A DNA stretch of 62,087 bases from an uncultured bacterium (GTDB taxonomy: Bacteria > Bacillota > Clostridia > Oscillospirales > Acutalibacteraceae): NCBI GenBank assembly GCA_934875675.1, contig CAKXIK010000005.1:1-62087 (forward strand). Reading direction: 5' to 3'. This document shows, in pieces, positions 33,398-42,380 of this stretch. Made by a program: the position numbers and the translations under genes. Position 1 is the stretch's first letter, and every line of letters begins with the position of its first letter. The notes below the pieces were generated by a model. The model was not told where the DNA came from and searched no databases. It was given only the letters and a program-made list of their open reading frames with translations.

Positions 33398-34276
33398 TTA
33401 TGAAAATACGGTGCCGACTGCCGTGACCTTTCCTCCGATATCTCCACAGGAAACACTGCCGCCTGCTTCCACATTGCCGGAAATATCACCGCAATTTACA
33501 GTTTGACCAGCGCTTACGCCTCCGCAAACCTCTCCACAGCATACCGAAGAAGCCGCCGTAACATCGCCACCGACATCACCGCAATTGATGGTTCCCCCAG
33601 AAAATGCAGCGGTCTCCCCTCCCACATCACCGGCATCCATGCGGCGACCAGCAACTGCACTGCAGCTGATATCGCCGCAATCCAAGTTTCCACCTACCTG
33701 AACTGCACCGGAAACATCGCCACAATCCACATTACCACCCGCGGTAACACAACCCTTGACATCACCGCAGGAAACATTGCCTTGTGCAGTAATATTCCCC
33801 GAAATGTCTCCGCAACAAACGGAAAGCTGGGAATCAACCGCCAAAACATCCCCTTCAAGCTCAACTTTAATCTTCTTTACTGAATCCGGCAATTGTGCAA
33901 GCAGGCTCCTGCCGCGGAACACACCAATGCGCAACGTATCATCATCCGCCCAGGGTAACGGTGCGTGTTCGGCGCCTGTTGCAGGATCTGCAGACTTTTG
34001 TACTTCTTCATCTGCACACTGCGGTATTTGCTCCGAGCTCGAATCCCCTTCTTCATTACGCCCGAACAGTGAATCAATGGACACACCAAAAACATCTGCA
34101 ATATCCGGCAAAAGCACAATATCGGGACACGAAAGTGCATTTTCCCATTTACTCACTGCTTGAAAAGTCACACCAAGCTTTTCTGCTAATGTGTCCTGCG
34201 TCATTCCCAACTCTTTGCGAAGCGCATTGATCCGGCTGCTCAAAATCTGGCTATAATCGATCATCTGTGTATTCAT
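33398..34276 (-). CDS. XRE-family regulator fused to a Cys-Gly-Asp repeat (beta-helix-like) domain
   Basis: A 292-residue protein. Residues about 9-70 form a classic XRE helix-turn-helix (LRKELGMTQDTLAEKLGVTF and VSKWENALS). An acidic linker follows (EEGDSSSEQ). From about residue 150 to the end run nine units of about 15 residues built as CGD-hydrophobic-x-G-x-V-x-A-x-G, with CGD in seven, CGE in one and AGD in one. Such spacing suggests a right-handed beta-helix or bactofilin-like solenoid with a ladder of cysteines on one face. No membrane segment. It could sense metal, redox state or polymerise; no function is known to me. A pair of direct repeats upstream (34435-34486) may be its operator. 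Confidence 0.65.
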   Translation of the reverse strand: MNTQMIDYSQILSSRINALRKELGMTQDTLAEKLGVTFQAVSKWENALSCPDIVLLPDIADVFGVSIDSLFGRNEEGDSSSEQIPQCADEEVQKSADPATGAEHAPLPWADDDTLRIGVFRGRSLLAQLPDSVKKIKVELEGDVLAVDSQLSVCCGDISGNITAQGNVSCGDVKGCVTAGGNVDCGDVSGAVQVGGNLDCGDISCSAVAGRRMDAGDVGGETAAFSGGTINCGDVGGDVTAASSVCCGEVCGGVSAGQTVNCGDISGNVEAGGSVSCGDIGGKVTAVGTVFS

Positions 34277-34434
34277 TATGGTTTACAATCCCTTCTGCAA
34301 ATGCAAAAAACTTCTTGCTACACAGCGTTTTCATCCGCTGTATTGGACAATATCCTGTGGTAAAGTCGATAGGCTCCGCGGCAGCCTGTTGCCTTCATAA
34401 TATCGGACATTGTTACAAAAAGAAATAAAACATC

Positions 34435-34486
34435 AGTTGAATTGACCAAACAGCGCAAAATTCAACCATTAGTTGAATTGACAAAA
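34435..34486. repeat. Two direct copies of AGTTGAATTGACC/A
   Basis: AGTTGAATTGAC occurs at 34435-34446 and 34471-34482, 36 bases apart. TTCAA at about 34461 also forms an inverted pair with the second copy. It lies between the XRE gene start and pduL. Candidate regulator binding sites; no stronger evidence. Confidence 0.4.
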
Positions 34487-34524
34487 AAACAAAAGCCCGC
34501 ACGGAAACTAAATCCGACACGGGC
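34483..34524 (-). terminator. Terminator of pduL
   Basis: On the minus strand GCCCGTGTCGGA and TTCCGTGCGGGC pair around TTTAG and are followed by TTTTGTTTTTTT. Confidence 0.75.
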
Positions 34525-34542
34525 ATGATGTATAGAAAGAAC

Positions 34543-35115
34543 TTATTTCAGGATTTCACCATAAACTGTACCGGAAATTCCTGCAGCATTGGATTCATCG
34601 GTATCGATGTGCATTGCAGCAGAAAACTTTTCGCTGACACGGACAACAACATCGCCAAAGGTCAGGCTGCGGCCGTCTGTATCAATCTTAACCGATACAA
34701 CCTGCTTGTCCGCCACACCTGCTTCGGCAGCTTCTGCCGGAGTGAAGTGAATGTGACGCTTTGCAGCAATTACGCCTTCTTTAAGCTCAACTTCGCCGTT
34801 GGGACCAACCAACTTGCAGCCGGGGGTTCCTGCAATATCGCCGGATTCGCGCACCGGTGCGGAAATTCCGAGCTTGCGGGCATCGGTAAGGGCAAGCTCT
34901 ACCTGAGAAGCAGGACGAACCGGGCCAAGAATCGAAACACCCTTCATTTCACCTTTCGGACCAACGATATCAACGCGCTCCATGCAAGCGAACTGACCGG
35001 GCTGGGAAAGATCTTTCTTCTTTGTCAGCGCAGCATCCGCACCAAAAAGCGTTGCCAAATCAGCAGCGGTAACATGAACGTGACGGGCAGAAGTTTCAAC
35101 AAGGACCTTGCTCAC
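34543..35115 (-). CDS. pduL: PduL-type phosphate acyltransferase
   Basis: Transfers an acyl group between CoA and phosphate (phosphate propanoyl/acetyltransferase). The 190 residues hold the two PduL barrels with zinc-binding histidines in ETSARHVHVT and AAKRHIHFTP. It lacks the N-terminal microcompartment-targeting extension and no microcompartment genes are near, so it probably serves as a cytosolic acetate or propionate enzyme in place of Pta. A GTG at 35115 sits nine bases after GGAG and fits better than the Met codons lying on the site. Confidence 0.85.
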   Translation of the reverse strand: MSKVLVETSARHVHVTAADLATLFGADAALTKKKDLSQPGQFACMERVDIVGPKGEMKGVSILGPVRPASQVELALTDARKLGISAPVRESGDIAGTPGCKLVGPNGEVELKEGVIAAKRHIHFTPAEAAEAGVADKQVVSVKIDTDGRSLTFGDVVVRVSEKFSAAMHIDTDESNAAGISGTVYGEILK

Positions 35116-35225
35116 AACAATCATCTCCAAAAAAATTCGTTTCTAATATGATACCGCGAACCACCGCTTTTTTCAACCTATTTCGCACGCTTTCGGCATT
35201 TTGCCGGAAATTTGTTGGCTAAACA

Positions 35226-35254
35226 TTGCGCCTTCGCATGATTTCTGGTATGAT
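35226..35254 (+). promoter_or_regulatory. Promoter upstream of the MazG-like gene
   Basis: TTGCGC (35226-35231) and TATGAT (35249-35254) with 17 bases between. Confidence 0.5.
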
Positions 35255-35311
35255 AAAAAAAGAATTTAATCGTATCGACCTTTTGATTGATTAAAAACGG
35301 AGGTGTATCCG

Positions 35312-35635
35312 GTGGCGCTTGGTTGGAAAGAAATGCAGGAAATTCAAAAACAGCTGCAGCAAAAATATCAAGACCAGTGGAATGGTCTTTCTCCTGAAAA
35401 AGGACGCAGCCAGTTGCTTTGGATGATGATTGAAGCGGGTGAGGTTGCGGATGTTATCAAAAAACAAGGCGACAACGCCATTATGACTGATGCAGAAACA
35501 CGTCATCATTTTGTTGAAGAGATGTGCGACGTGATGATGTATTTTAATGATGTAATGCTATGCTACTCCATTTCACCGGAAGAGTTGGAAACGGTTTATC
35601 TGGAAAAACACAAAAAAAATATGGAACGGTGGTAG
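35312..35635 (+). CDS. MazG-like nucleotide pyrophosphohydrolase
   Basis: A 107-residue all-alpha NTP pyrophosphatase-like protein. The metal-binding pattern is EAGEVADVI followed about 30 residues later by EEMCDVMMYFND. Such enzymes clean up non-canonical nucleotides. The start is a GTG at 35312 placed eight bases after GGAGG. It precedes a uracil-DNA glycosylase gene by about 50 bases, so both may be genome-maintenance partners. Confidence 0.75.
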   Translation: MALGWKEMQEIQKQLQQKYQDQWNGLSPEKGRSQLLWMMIEAGEVADVIKKQGDNAIMTDAETRHHFVEEMCDVMMYFNDVMLCYSISPEELETVYLEKHKKNMERW

Positions 35636-35685
35636 CGTAACAAGTTTTTTGTTGCCGTATCATTCGTTGAAAAAGGAAAATGACT

Positions 35686-36273
35686 ATGCGATATGAAAAT
35701 TGGGATGAGCTCGAGCAATATTGCCGCTCATGCGAAAAATGTGAGTTATGCAAAACAAGAACCAATGTGGTATTTGGCATTGGCAACAAAGATTCCGACA
35801 TACTGTTCATTGGCGAAGGACCCGGTGAAAACGAGGATCTGCAGGGCGAACCCTTTGTGGGGCGCGCCGGCAAGCTATTGGACAAAATGCTTGCCGCCGT
35901 CGATCTTGACCGACACAAGAATATTTATATTGCGAACACGGTAAAATGCCGTCCGCCCCAAAACCGCGACCCAAAACCGGAAGAACAAGAGTTGTGTGCC
36001 GAATGGCTGCGCAACCAGATTGCTTTAATTCAACCGAAAATTATTGTTTGTCTGGGGCGCATCTCTGCTGCGCGATATATTAAGCCAGACATCAAAATTA
36101 CTAAGGAGCACGGCATCTTTTTTGAACGTGACGGAATTCTGTGGATGGCAACGCTGCACCCTGCCGCTCTGCTGCGCAACCCGAATCAAAAACCGGACGC
36201 TTTTGAAGATTACCTGAAACTGCGGGAAAAAATCCGCGAAATCAGCCCCCACACATACGACCAAAGCCACTGA
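35686..36273 (+). CDS. Family-4 uracil-DNA glycosylase (Fe-S type)
   Basis: A roughly 195-residue enzyme excising uracil from DNA. The four iron-sulfur cysteines are indicated by CEKCELC near the N-terminus, a Cys in NTVKCRPP and one in ELCAEW or nearby. The active-site motif is GEGPGENEDLQGEPFVGRAG and the second catalytic motif HPAALLRN. Of two close Met codons the second (35686) has the better distance from AAAGG. A terminator follows at 36336. Confidence 0.88.
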   Translation: MRYENWDELEQYCRSCEKCELCKTRTNVVFGIGNKDSDILFIGEGPGENEDLQGEPFVGRAGKLLDKMLAAVDLDRHKNIYIANTVKCRPPQNRDPKPEEQELCAEWLRNQIALIQPKIIVCLGRISAARYIKPDIKITKEHGIFFERDGILWMATLHPAALLRNPNQKPDAFEDYLKLREKIREISPHTYDQSH

Positions 36274-36335
36274 ACGAAGAAGCACCTGTCTCTTTTGTTC
36301 GTTTTCCCTGAATAAAAGCATGTAAAATTCAAACC

Positions 36336-36381
36336 TGCTAAAGAAATGTGAAATTCGCATTTCTTTGGTAGTTTTTTTTGC
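36336..36381 (+). terminator. Terminator of the MazG/uracil-DNA glycosylase unit
   Basis: AAAGAAATGTG pairs with CGCATTTCTTT and is followed by a TTTTTTTT run. Confidence 0.75.
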
Positions 36382-36531
36382 AAAATATCGTGTCAAGTGC
36401 TACAACCCTTTCATAAGATGGAACAAACCAACACACTGGAGGGATTAGTCCGCATTTTCATTTTGTCATTGCCTATTTTTACTTTGTTGAAAGTGTGCCG
36501 ACACCCTCAGATGAAAGGAATGGTAATAAAG

Positions 36532-37620
36532 ATGTTTTGCAACAGGAATGTACCCTGTTTTTTCTTGGGAGCTAATTCTTCGCAAGGATTTGCATCACGA
36601 TTTGACGCCTTATACGATTCGGAAAGCGACTGGCGCGCTGTAATCCTAAAGGGAGGCCCCGGCAGCGGAAAATCAACGTTGATGAAATCTGTAGCCAAAT
36701 CATTACTGGAATACGGCGAACAAACGGAACTGATCTATTGCTCTTCCGATCCGGAATCTCTGGATGCTGTCATTTTCCCCGATATCCATTTTTGCGTTGC
36801 AGATGGAACCGCTCCGCATGTAATTGAGCCCAAACACCCCGGCGCATGTGAAACACTGCTGAATCCTGGTGATTGCTGGGACAGTGACGCCCTTTATTTG
36901 CAGCGCAAGCAAATCTTTTCGCTTTGTGCACGAATTGCACAGCAACATCGTCGTTCTCAACGCTACTTGAATGCCGTCGGTTCTTTATTAGCAGAAAATC
37001 GGAAATTAGCGCTGGAGTCTTTGAATACAGAGGCTCTGAATTCTTATGCCAAACGTCTTGGCAGCCGTATCTTTCCGAAACACCATGCAAAAACCGGCAT
37101 CGAAAAACCACGTTTTCTTTCAGGCTTTACCCCGGATGGATGCGTATGTTTTTGGGAAACGCTTACTTGTTACGCTGAAACTATCACTGCCGTTGAGGAC
37201 GAGTACGGCGCAGCCGCTCCGATTTTGCTTGCATCCTTGCGAGACAGTGCACTTCGAGCAGGATATGATGTGATCGCCTGCTATTGCCCGCTGTTTCCAA
37301 ATGATAAGCTGGACGCACTGATTATTCCAGAGCTTTCGCTTGCCTTTGTAACCGTGAATCACTTTTTAAAACCCGAAATCAATATTTCACGCACAATTCA
37401 CACACGCCGTTTTTTGAATGATTCCGTCTCAATTCACCGCCAGAGGATGCGTTTTGGTCGCCGCGCTGCCAACGAATTGATAGAAGAAGCGATTGCTTCC
37501 CTTTGGCTGGCACGTCACATTCATGATGATTTAGAGGCCATTTACAAGAAATCAATGAATTTTGATCAGCTGACCCGTATTACCGAAAATCTGACTCAAC
37601 AAATATTCGAACGGCTGTAA
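36532..37620 (+). CDS. P-loop ATPase of unknown role (PRK06851-like)
   Basis: A 362-residue protein with FFLGANSSQGF at the start and a Walker A loop KGGPGSGKSTLM (about 42-53). A second half rich in paired features (AGYDVIACYCPLFPNDKLDALIIPEL, SLAFVT) suggests a duplicated P-loop-like fold, as in the clostridial PRK06851 group. No biochemical function is known to me. The Met at 36532 was chosen because AAAGGA precedes it by 12 bases, the leader style seen in other genes of this window. Confidence 0.6.
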   Translation: MFCNRNVPCFFLGANSSQGFASRFDALYDSESDWRAVILKGGPGSGKSTLMKSVAKSLLEYGEQTELIYCSSDPESLDAVIFPDIHFCVADGTAPHVIEPKHPGACETLLNPGDCWDSDALYLQRKQIFSLCARIAQQHRRSQRYLNAVGSLLAENRKLALESLNTEALNSYAKRLGSRIFPKHHAKTGIEKPRFLSGFTPDGCVCFWETLTCYAETITAVEDEYGAAAPILLASLRDSALRAGYDVIACYCPLFPNDKLDALIIPELSLAFVTVNHFLKPEINISRTIHTRRFLNDSVSIHRQRMRFGRRAANELIEEAIASLWLARHIHDDLEAIYKKSMNFDQLTRITENLTQQIFERL

Positions 37621-37649
37621 TCCCTAAAGCGAATCCACTACTGCATATT

Positions 37650-37690
37650 AAAAGTCAGGCAGAACGGTTGTTCTCTGCCTGACTTTTAAC
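37650..37690. terminator. Bidirectional terminator between converging genes
   Basis: AAAGTCAGGCAGA pairs with TCTGCCTGACTTT around ACGGTTGT; it serves the ATPase gene on one side and the ECF operon on the other. Confidence 0.8.
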
Positions 37691-37826
37691 TTATTTATTT
37701 TTGTTCGTAAAACCCACTTAAAACCCACTATTGATCAAAAAAATTCTCGGTCGACTGAAAATTAAATGAAACATATCAAGATAACACCCGGTATGATAGG
37801 TAACTCCGCGATTGCGGGATCGTCTT

Positions 37827-38723
37827 TCATGGTGCACACACTTCAGAAACATCCAGTTGGCGATGCAATTTCACTTCGCCAACAACCTGCAGTATCAGCG
37901 GCAAAAGGCAGAGAAACGCATATACCGCATAAAAAATATGGGACAGCGGCGTAATCTTATTCAGAATGATTTGTGGATTATACAGAATATTGGTCTGGTC
38001 CAAAAGGATACCCATACAAAGCACCGTAAAACAGCAGAACAGGGTAATCACAAAACTACGGTCCCGGTTATCAAACCGATAGATGGAGAATGCTGTACGT
38101 CCTTTTAAGGAATATCCGCGGCTGCGCATCGACTCTGAGGCCGTCACAAAATTTTCCAGTATCCAGGTCATCACAATCGATTGAATGCGGAAAAAATGTT
38201 GAACCCGTTCAATCATGCTTCCCTGATTCATTCCCCGTCCAATGCATTTCTGCGCAACATGCACTTTGTGGGCATATGCTTTGATATGCGGTACCATACG
38301 CAGAAGAATAGATAAGAACAGCGATAACTTTGGCAGTACTCTGCCAAACAGATAGATGATCTTATCGCTTGAAACAATCGTGTGCACACAGGACAACCAC
38401 ATCAGCACCGACGCAACTCTAAGCCCAATGGTGAGTCCATAGCAAAGTGACTCGAGCGTAATCTGATTACCAATCAGATTGGCGGCAAGGTTTGTAACGC
38501 CAAAATGTGTATAAGAAGCGTAAAAAAGCGTAAACAGCGCCACCAGCGGAAGCAGAACAAGATTAAACCAGACTGCCTTTTTTCCGTTCAGCACAATGGA
38601 ATACAAAAATGGGCAAAAATAAGAAATCAGCAGGAAAACAGGCTGATTCCATGTGATGGATGCCGCAATAACTGCTGAAAAAAACAGGAAATTAATAACC
38701 GGATGATAGGAATCAAATCGCAT
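37827..38723 (-). CDS. ECF transporter transmembrane (T) subunit, first copy
   Basis: A 298-residue membrane protein of the EcfT/CbiQ family. It begins SYHPVINFLFF and has about six helices. The cytoplasmic coupling motifs are SMIERVQ and, later, TASESMRSRGYSLKGR, the usual Ser-x-Arg-x-Arg-Gly signature. It couples ATP hydrolysis to substrate release by the S subunit. Similar in start and motif to the second T subunit at 41098, so the operon carries two. Last gene of the operon, four bases after the S subunit gene. Confidence 0.9.
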   Translation of the reverse strand: MRFDSYHPVINFLFFSAVIAASITWNQPVFLLISYFCPFLYSIVLNGKKAVWFNLVLLPLVALFTLFYASYTHFGVTNLAANLIGNQITLESLCYGLTIGLRVASVLMWLSCVHTIVSSDKIIYLFGRVLPKLSLFLSILLRMVPHIKAYAHKVHVAQKCIGRGMNQGSMIERVQHFFRIQSIVMTWILENFVTASESMRSRGYSLKGRTAFSIYRFDNRDRSFVITLFCCFTVLCMGILLDQTNILYNPQIILNKITPLSHIFYAVYAFLCLLPLILQVVGEVKLHRQLDVSEVCAP

Positions 38724-38726
38724 GGG

Positions 38727-39455
38727 CTATTCCTCCATCATTCCATATTTCAGCTTGATTCTGTTCAGCTTTTCCAACATCGGGCGAGCAAAAAAGAGCA
38801 ATGTTAATCCGGTTGCTGTTGCGTGTACTGCATTGACTGGCAGACCGGAAAGATAGATAAGTCCCGCGCTTTCCCATGTAATTTGAGAAGTCATGGTAAA
38901 CAGGGCGCAGGTATCAAGCAAAGGCCCAACGATCAGCATTACGGTGATTCCGCCGAATACGCAAAGCGACAGAGGCTTTTCTTTCAAAAATCCTTTACAG
39001 GAAAGCATCCCCGCCAAAAATCCAGCCACACCAAAGGCAAACATCTGCCATGGGGTCCACGGTCCTTGTCCAAACAAAAAATTGGAAACAAATCCTGAAA
39101 CGGCTCCTGTCAAAAAGCCCGCTTCCGCACCAAAGGCAATTCCTGCGATCATAATAATGGCGGTTATGGGCTTAAAGTGAGGCGCCCAGATAAATGCCGC
39201 ACGGGATACCACCGCAATAGCGCACAGCACCGCAATGACTACCAATTCTCTTGGCTGAGGTTTGCGTCTTTCAAACACAAGTAAAAAAGGGATCATTGTA
39301 TATACGATAATCAACAGGCTCACGATATAATACTGCCGGTCTGCAAAGCGCCAGCCCAGGTAGATGGTTGCGGGTATGACAATGAAGATCATCAGCGAGG
39401 CTGCTACCGTCCGTTTTGTCACCCTATTTTTTCCTGCTTCCTGCTGTTTTGTCAT
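38727..39455 (-). CDS. ECF transporter substrate-binding (S) subunit
   Basis: A roughly 242-residue membrane protein with about six helices: AASLMIFIVIPATIYLGW, then YYIVSLLIIVYTMIPFLLVF. The ELVVIAVLCAIAVVSRAAF segment and GAEAGFLTGAVSGFVSNFLFGQGPWTPWQM are typical of ECF S subunits. It determines the vitamin or metal substrate. The cobalamin-type riboswitch upstream suggests a corrinoid or related compound. The ATG at 39455 overlaps the ATPase stop (ATGA). Confidence 0.82.
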   Translation of the reverse strand: MTKQQEAGKNRVTKRTVAASLMIFIVIPATIYLGWRFADRQYYIVSLLIIVYTMIPFLLVFERRKPQPRELVVIAVLCAIAVVSRAAFIWAPHFKPITAIIMIAGIAFGAEAGFLTGAVSGFVSNFLFGQGPWTPWQMFAFGVAGFLAGMLSCKGFLKEKPLSLCVFGGITVMLIVGPLLDTCALFTMTSQITWESAGLIYLSGLPVNAVHATATGLTLLFFARPMLEKLNRIKLKYGMMEE

Positions 39456-41125
39456 TGGTTCCGTCTGCACAGCTCAGCCACCTCCTCATTGGTTACAGCG
39501 TTATCAAACAAATACCTGGACATACGGTTGGCAGCGGTGGTATAGAAACTGTTTTGAGAAAAAAAACGTCCCGGCGTATTGGTTGTGACCACACTGCCGT
39601 CAAAGAACATGGAAACACTGTCGGCATACTTCGCGCAAAATTCCACATCATGAGATACCATCACAATGGTGACACCTTGCTCGTTGAGCTTTTTCAAAAT
39701 ATTTGCCAATTTGCATTTAAAAAAGTTATCGATGCCCTTTGTCGGTTCGTCCAAAAGAAGAAATTTTGGCTGACAAAGCAGCACCTTTGCCAATGCGGCA
39801 CGCTGTTGTTCTCCGCCTGAAAGATCATATGGATGAGAAGAGAGCAGCTGCGTTATCTCGCACCGTGATGAAATTTCTTCTACTTGTTTTTCTTTTTGCT
39901 GCACATCTGCCTTTGTACCGGAAAGTATCTCCAGCAAATCTTCCTTGACGGTTTTCTTTACAAAAAGGCTCTGCGGGTCCTGCGGAAGCATGGCAAGGCA
40001 TCCATTGAAAAGGTCATTCGCCCGATACTTATCCAGACGTTTGCCGTCAATCCATATTTTTCCCCGATAGGGCTTTACGACACCGCATATAGCTTTCAGT
40101 ACTGTGGATTTTCCCGTTCCGTTGCCTCCCACAATCGCAAAAAGCTCCCCTTTTGGTACCTGCAAATTTACGCCCCGCAAAACATCCGGCAGTTCCTTTT
40201 CATAGCGGAACCATACTTCTTTCATTTCAATCGCAGGTTCATCCGGTTCCTGGTACTCTGCTTCCTCGGGAAGACTTTTGACTTTAATCTTTCCACCATT
40301 CAATTCCTTTGTCAGCCAACTTCTTCCCTCCCGCACCGTGAGGGGGCACGGCATCACACTTTTGACCGCGTGATGAATCTGCACTGCTGTGGGCAGAGAC
40401 ACAAACATATCGCTGTTTTGGGCCTGCAGAATATTACCGATCTCCCGTGGCGGCGCATCGGCAATCAGGCTTCCTCTGTCCATAACCATGACGCGGTCAG
40501 ACGATGGAAACACATCTTCCAACCGGTGTTCCGAAAGAATCACCGTTGTCCCCAGTTCCAGATTGATTTTGCGCACGGTATTGAGAAAATCTGCTGCCGC
40601 AATGGGATCCAACTGACTGGTCGGTTCGTCCAGAATCAGCACACTGGGCTGCATCGCCATAATCGATGCAAGATTCAAAAGCTGCTTTTGTCCCCCTGAA
40701 AGCTCCGAAACATTCTTGTGGAACCAGGTTTGAATGCCGAAATAGCTTGCCATTTCCGCCACACGCAAGCGCATTGTACGTTGATCACAGCCCAGACTTT
40801 CCAGCCCGAATGCCAGTTCGTGCCATACTTTATCCGTAACAATCTGGCTATCCGGATTCTGCATAACATAACCGATCTTTGCGCTCTGTTCCCGCAGGCT
40901 TACCTCTGAAATCGGGCTGTTTTCAAACAGAATTCTTCCTGTCAGCTTCCCGTGCGGTGCTAAAACAGTCTTCAGATGCCGCATCAGCGTAGTCTTACCA
41001 CTGCCGCTTTTTCCGCAAAGCGTGACATATTGCCCGTGCTCTATTTCCAAATTGATATGATCAAGCGCCATCTTTTCCGTGCCGGGATATGAAAACGTCA
41101 GATTTTCGATCTTAAAATGTGCCAT
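39452..41125 (-). CDS. ECF transporter double ATPase (two fused ABC domains)
   Basis: A 557-residue cytosolic protein holding two complete ABC ATPase domains in place of separate EcfA and EcfA'. Domain 1 has GKSGSGKTT (38-46), LSGGQKQ and VLILDEPTSQLD. Domain 2, after a linker from about residue 250, has GGNGTGKST, LSGGEQQR and LLLDEPTKGID. It powers the transporter with the T subunits. Start at 41125 follows GGGAGGATGCCAC. The gene start overlaps the end of the upstream T subunit gene by 28 bases. Confidence 0.92.
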   Translation of the reverse strand: MAHFKIENLTFSYPGTEKMALDHINLEIEHGQYVTLCGKSGSGKTTLMRHLKTVLAPHGKLTGRILFENSPISEVSLREQSAKIGYVMQNPDSQIVTDKVWHELAFGLESLGCDQRTMRLRVAEMASYFGIQTWFHKNVSELSGGQKQLLNLASIMAMQPSVLILDEPTSQLDPIAAADFLNTVRKINLELGTTVILSEHRLEDVFPSSDRVMVMDRGSLIADAPPREIGNILQAQNSDMFVSLPTAVQIHHAVKSVMPCPLTVREGRSWLTKELNGGKIKVKSLPEEAEYQEPDEPAIEMKEVWFRYEKELPDVLRGVNLQVPKGELFAIVGGNGTGKSTVLKAICGVVKPYRGKIWIDGKRLDKYRANDLFNGCLAMLPQDPQSLFVKKTVKEDLLEILSGTKADVQQKEKQVEEISSRCEITQLLSSHPYDLSGGEQQRAALAKVLLCQPKFLLLDEPTKGIDNFFKCKLANILKKLNEQGVTIVMVSHDVEFCAKYADSVSMFFDGSVVTTNTPGRFFSQNSFYTTAANRMSRYLFDNAVTNEEVAELCRRNQ

Positions 41126-41988
41126 GTGGCATCCTCCCAGACATGTAATATTGACGGCAACAGTAAAAACATTCCGTAGCCAAGGCATCCTAAAACTGTA
41201 AGTCCGCTGCTTTTTGGTGGAACCAACAATGGAAAACAAGGCATGGATGCGCCGCCGAGTACCACGCAGATTATTGTAAGAACAATACCCAACAGCATAA
41301 TTGCTCCGGCAATTATGTCAGCCTTCGTTATGCGATAAATGGAATAATTGCTGCGCTTTCCGCTGCCATAGCCACGGCTGCGCATAGAATCGGCGGTAAT
41401 GACCGCGCCCTCCAAAGCCCAGGACGTCAGCACGCTCAGCACATCCATGCTGTGTTGCAGTGTTTCCTTTTTTCTTCCGCCGTAGGGTGCTTTTCCCACA
41501 CACTTTCTGGCTGCAATAATGGCGGCTGCTTTTGTCTGAAAACTTGGAACAAGACGCAGCACCATGGATAACAGCAAGGAAATCGCGGGAATGCACTTGC
41601 CAAACAAATAGATAAACTTATCACTGCTCATCACACGATTGTAACATGCAAACCACAGAAGCACACTGACAAACATCCCCCCGGTCATCAGCCCGTAATA
41701 AAGCGCTTCCAATGTGAAAGGCCGCCTGCCAAAGAAGGTAAATAAAACGGTATTCCCTTCCGTATTCAACAACGGGTTCAGCAGTGCCAACGCAAGAAGG
41801 ATCATCAGCATGGAAAAAAGCATTCGCAATCCCTTTTTGCCATGCAGCAGCAAATAGTACAAGGCGGCAGCAAAAACGGAGATACATAAAAAAACGGGAT
41901 GGGTAAAAAACATGCTAAAAACAATTGCTCCGCTGAAAAACAAAAAATTGATTACCGGATGGTATCCTGTAAACGTGTCATTGATCAT
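41098..41988 (-). CDS. ECF transporter transmembrane (T) subunit, second copy
   Basis: A 296-residue EcfT-family membrane protein. It starts TGYHPVINFLFFSGAI and shares the layout of the subunit at 37827, including TADSMRSRGYGSGKRSNYSIYR at the coupling helix. First gene of the operon, behind a cobalamin-type riboswitch. Two different T subunits with one fused ATPase is the YkoC/YkoD-like or cobalamin-transporter-like arrangement. The exact pairing of T with S cannot be read from sequence. Confidence 0.88.
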   Translation of the reverse strand: MINDTFTGYHPVINFLFFSGAIVFSMFFTHPVFLCISVFAAALYYLLLHGKKGLRMLFSMLMILLALALLNPLLNTEGNTVLFTFFGRRPFTLEALYYGLMTGGMFVSVLLWFACYNRVMSSDKFIYLFGKCIPAISLLLSMVLRLVPSFQTKAAAIIAARKCVGKAPYGGRKKETLQHSMDVLSVLTSWALEGAVITADSMRSRGYGSGKRSNYSIYRITKADIIAGAIMLLGIVLTIICVVLGGASMPCFPLLVPPKSSGLTVLGCLGYGMFLLLPSILHVWEDATWHILRSKI

Positions 41989-42085
41989 CGTTCTTTTTCA
42001 TGAGGGCAAAAAACTGCACCCGCATTACGTCTCCTTTCTTTTCAATGTTTGCTGCGGATTCATACGGTTTCTACAGGGATTGTCC

Positions 42086-42380
42086 AAAAAAAACACCATT
42101 ATGGAAAAGAATCTTTCGGAAGCTTTCCCATAATGGCAGATGTGTACACCAAACATGGCAGGGGAACACCCTGCCTTGCCTATGTTCAAGCGAATAATTC
42201 TCCTGGCTATGCTTCTTCACGCTCATCTGCCTTCTCCCCGCAGTCTTTCACTACCGCGAAAATGACATTTATAGACAAGCGCTCCACACTACAGTTGACC
42301 CTCTTGGGTCAGTGCGCTCGCAACGGGCTTCCACCCCCGTGCTCTTCTGTACGCGTTCCTTTGGATTCGTTGATTTATTC
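42086..42380 (-). promoter_or_regulatory. Cobalamin-type riboswitch with terminator, upstream of the ECF operon
   Basis: On the minus strand the leader shows GGGGGTGGAAGCCCG, then TTGCGAGCGCACTG, and, near 42200-42230, GATGAGCGTGAAG and AGCCAGGAGAATTATTCGC. These match the order of conserved blocks in cobalamin aptamers (GGTGxAAxTCC, GCxxCACTG, GATGAxxxGGAAG, GxCAGGAGACC). A strong terminator (CCATTATGGGAAAGC with its complement, then a T run, at 42086-42136) lies between aptamer and operon. High cobalamin should therefore reduce transcription. The variant 3' end makes ligand identity less certain. Confidence 0.7.
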
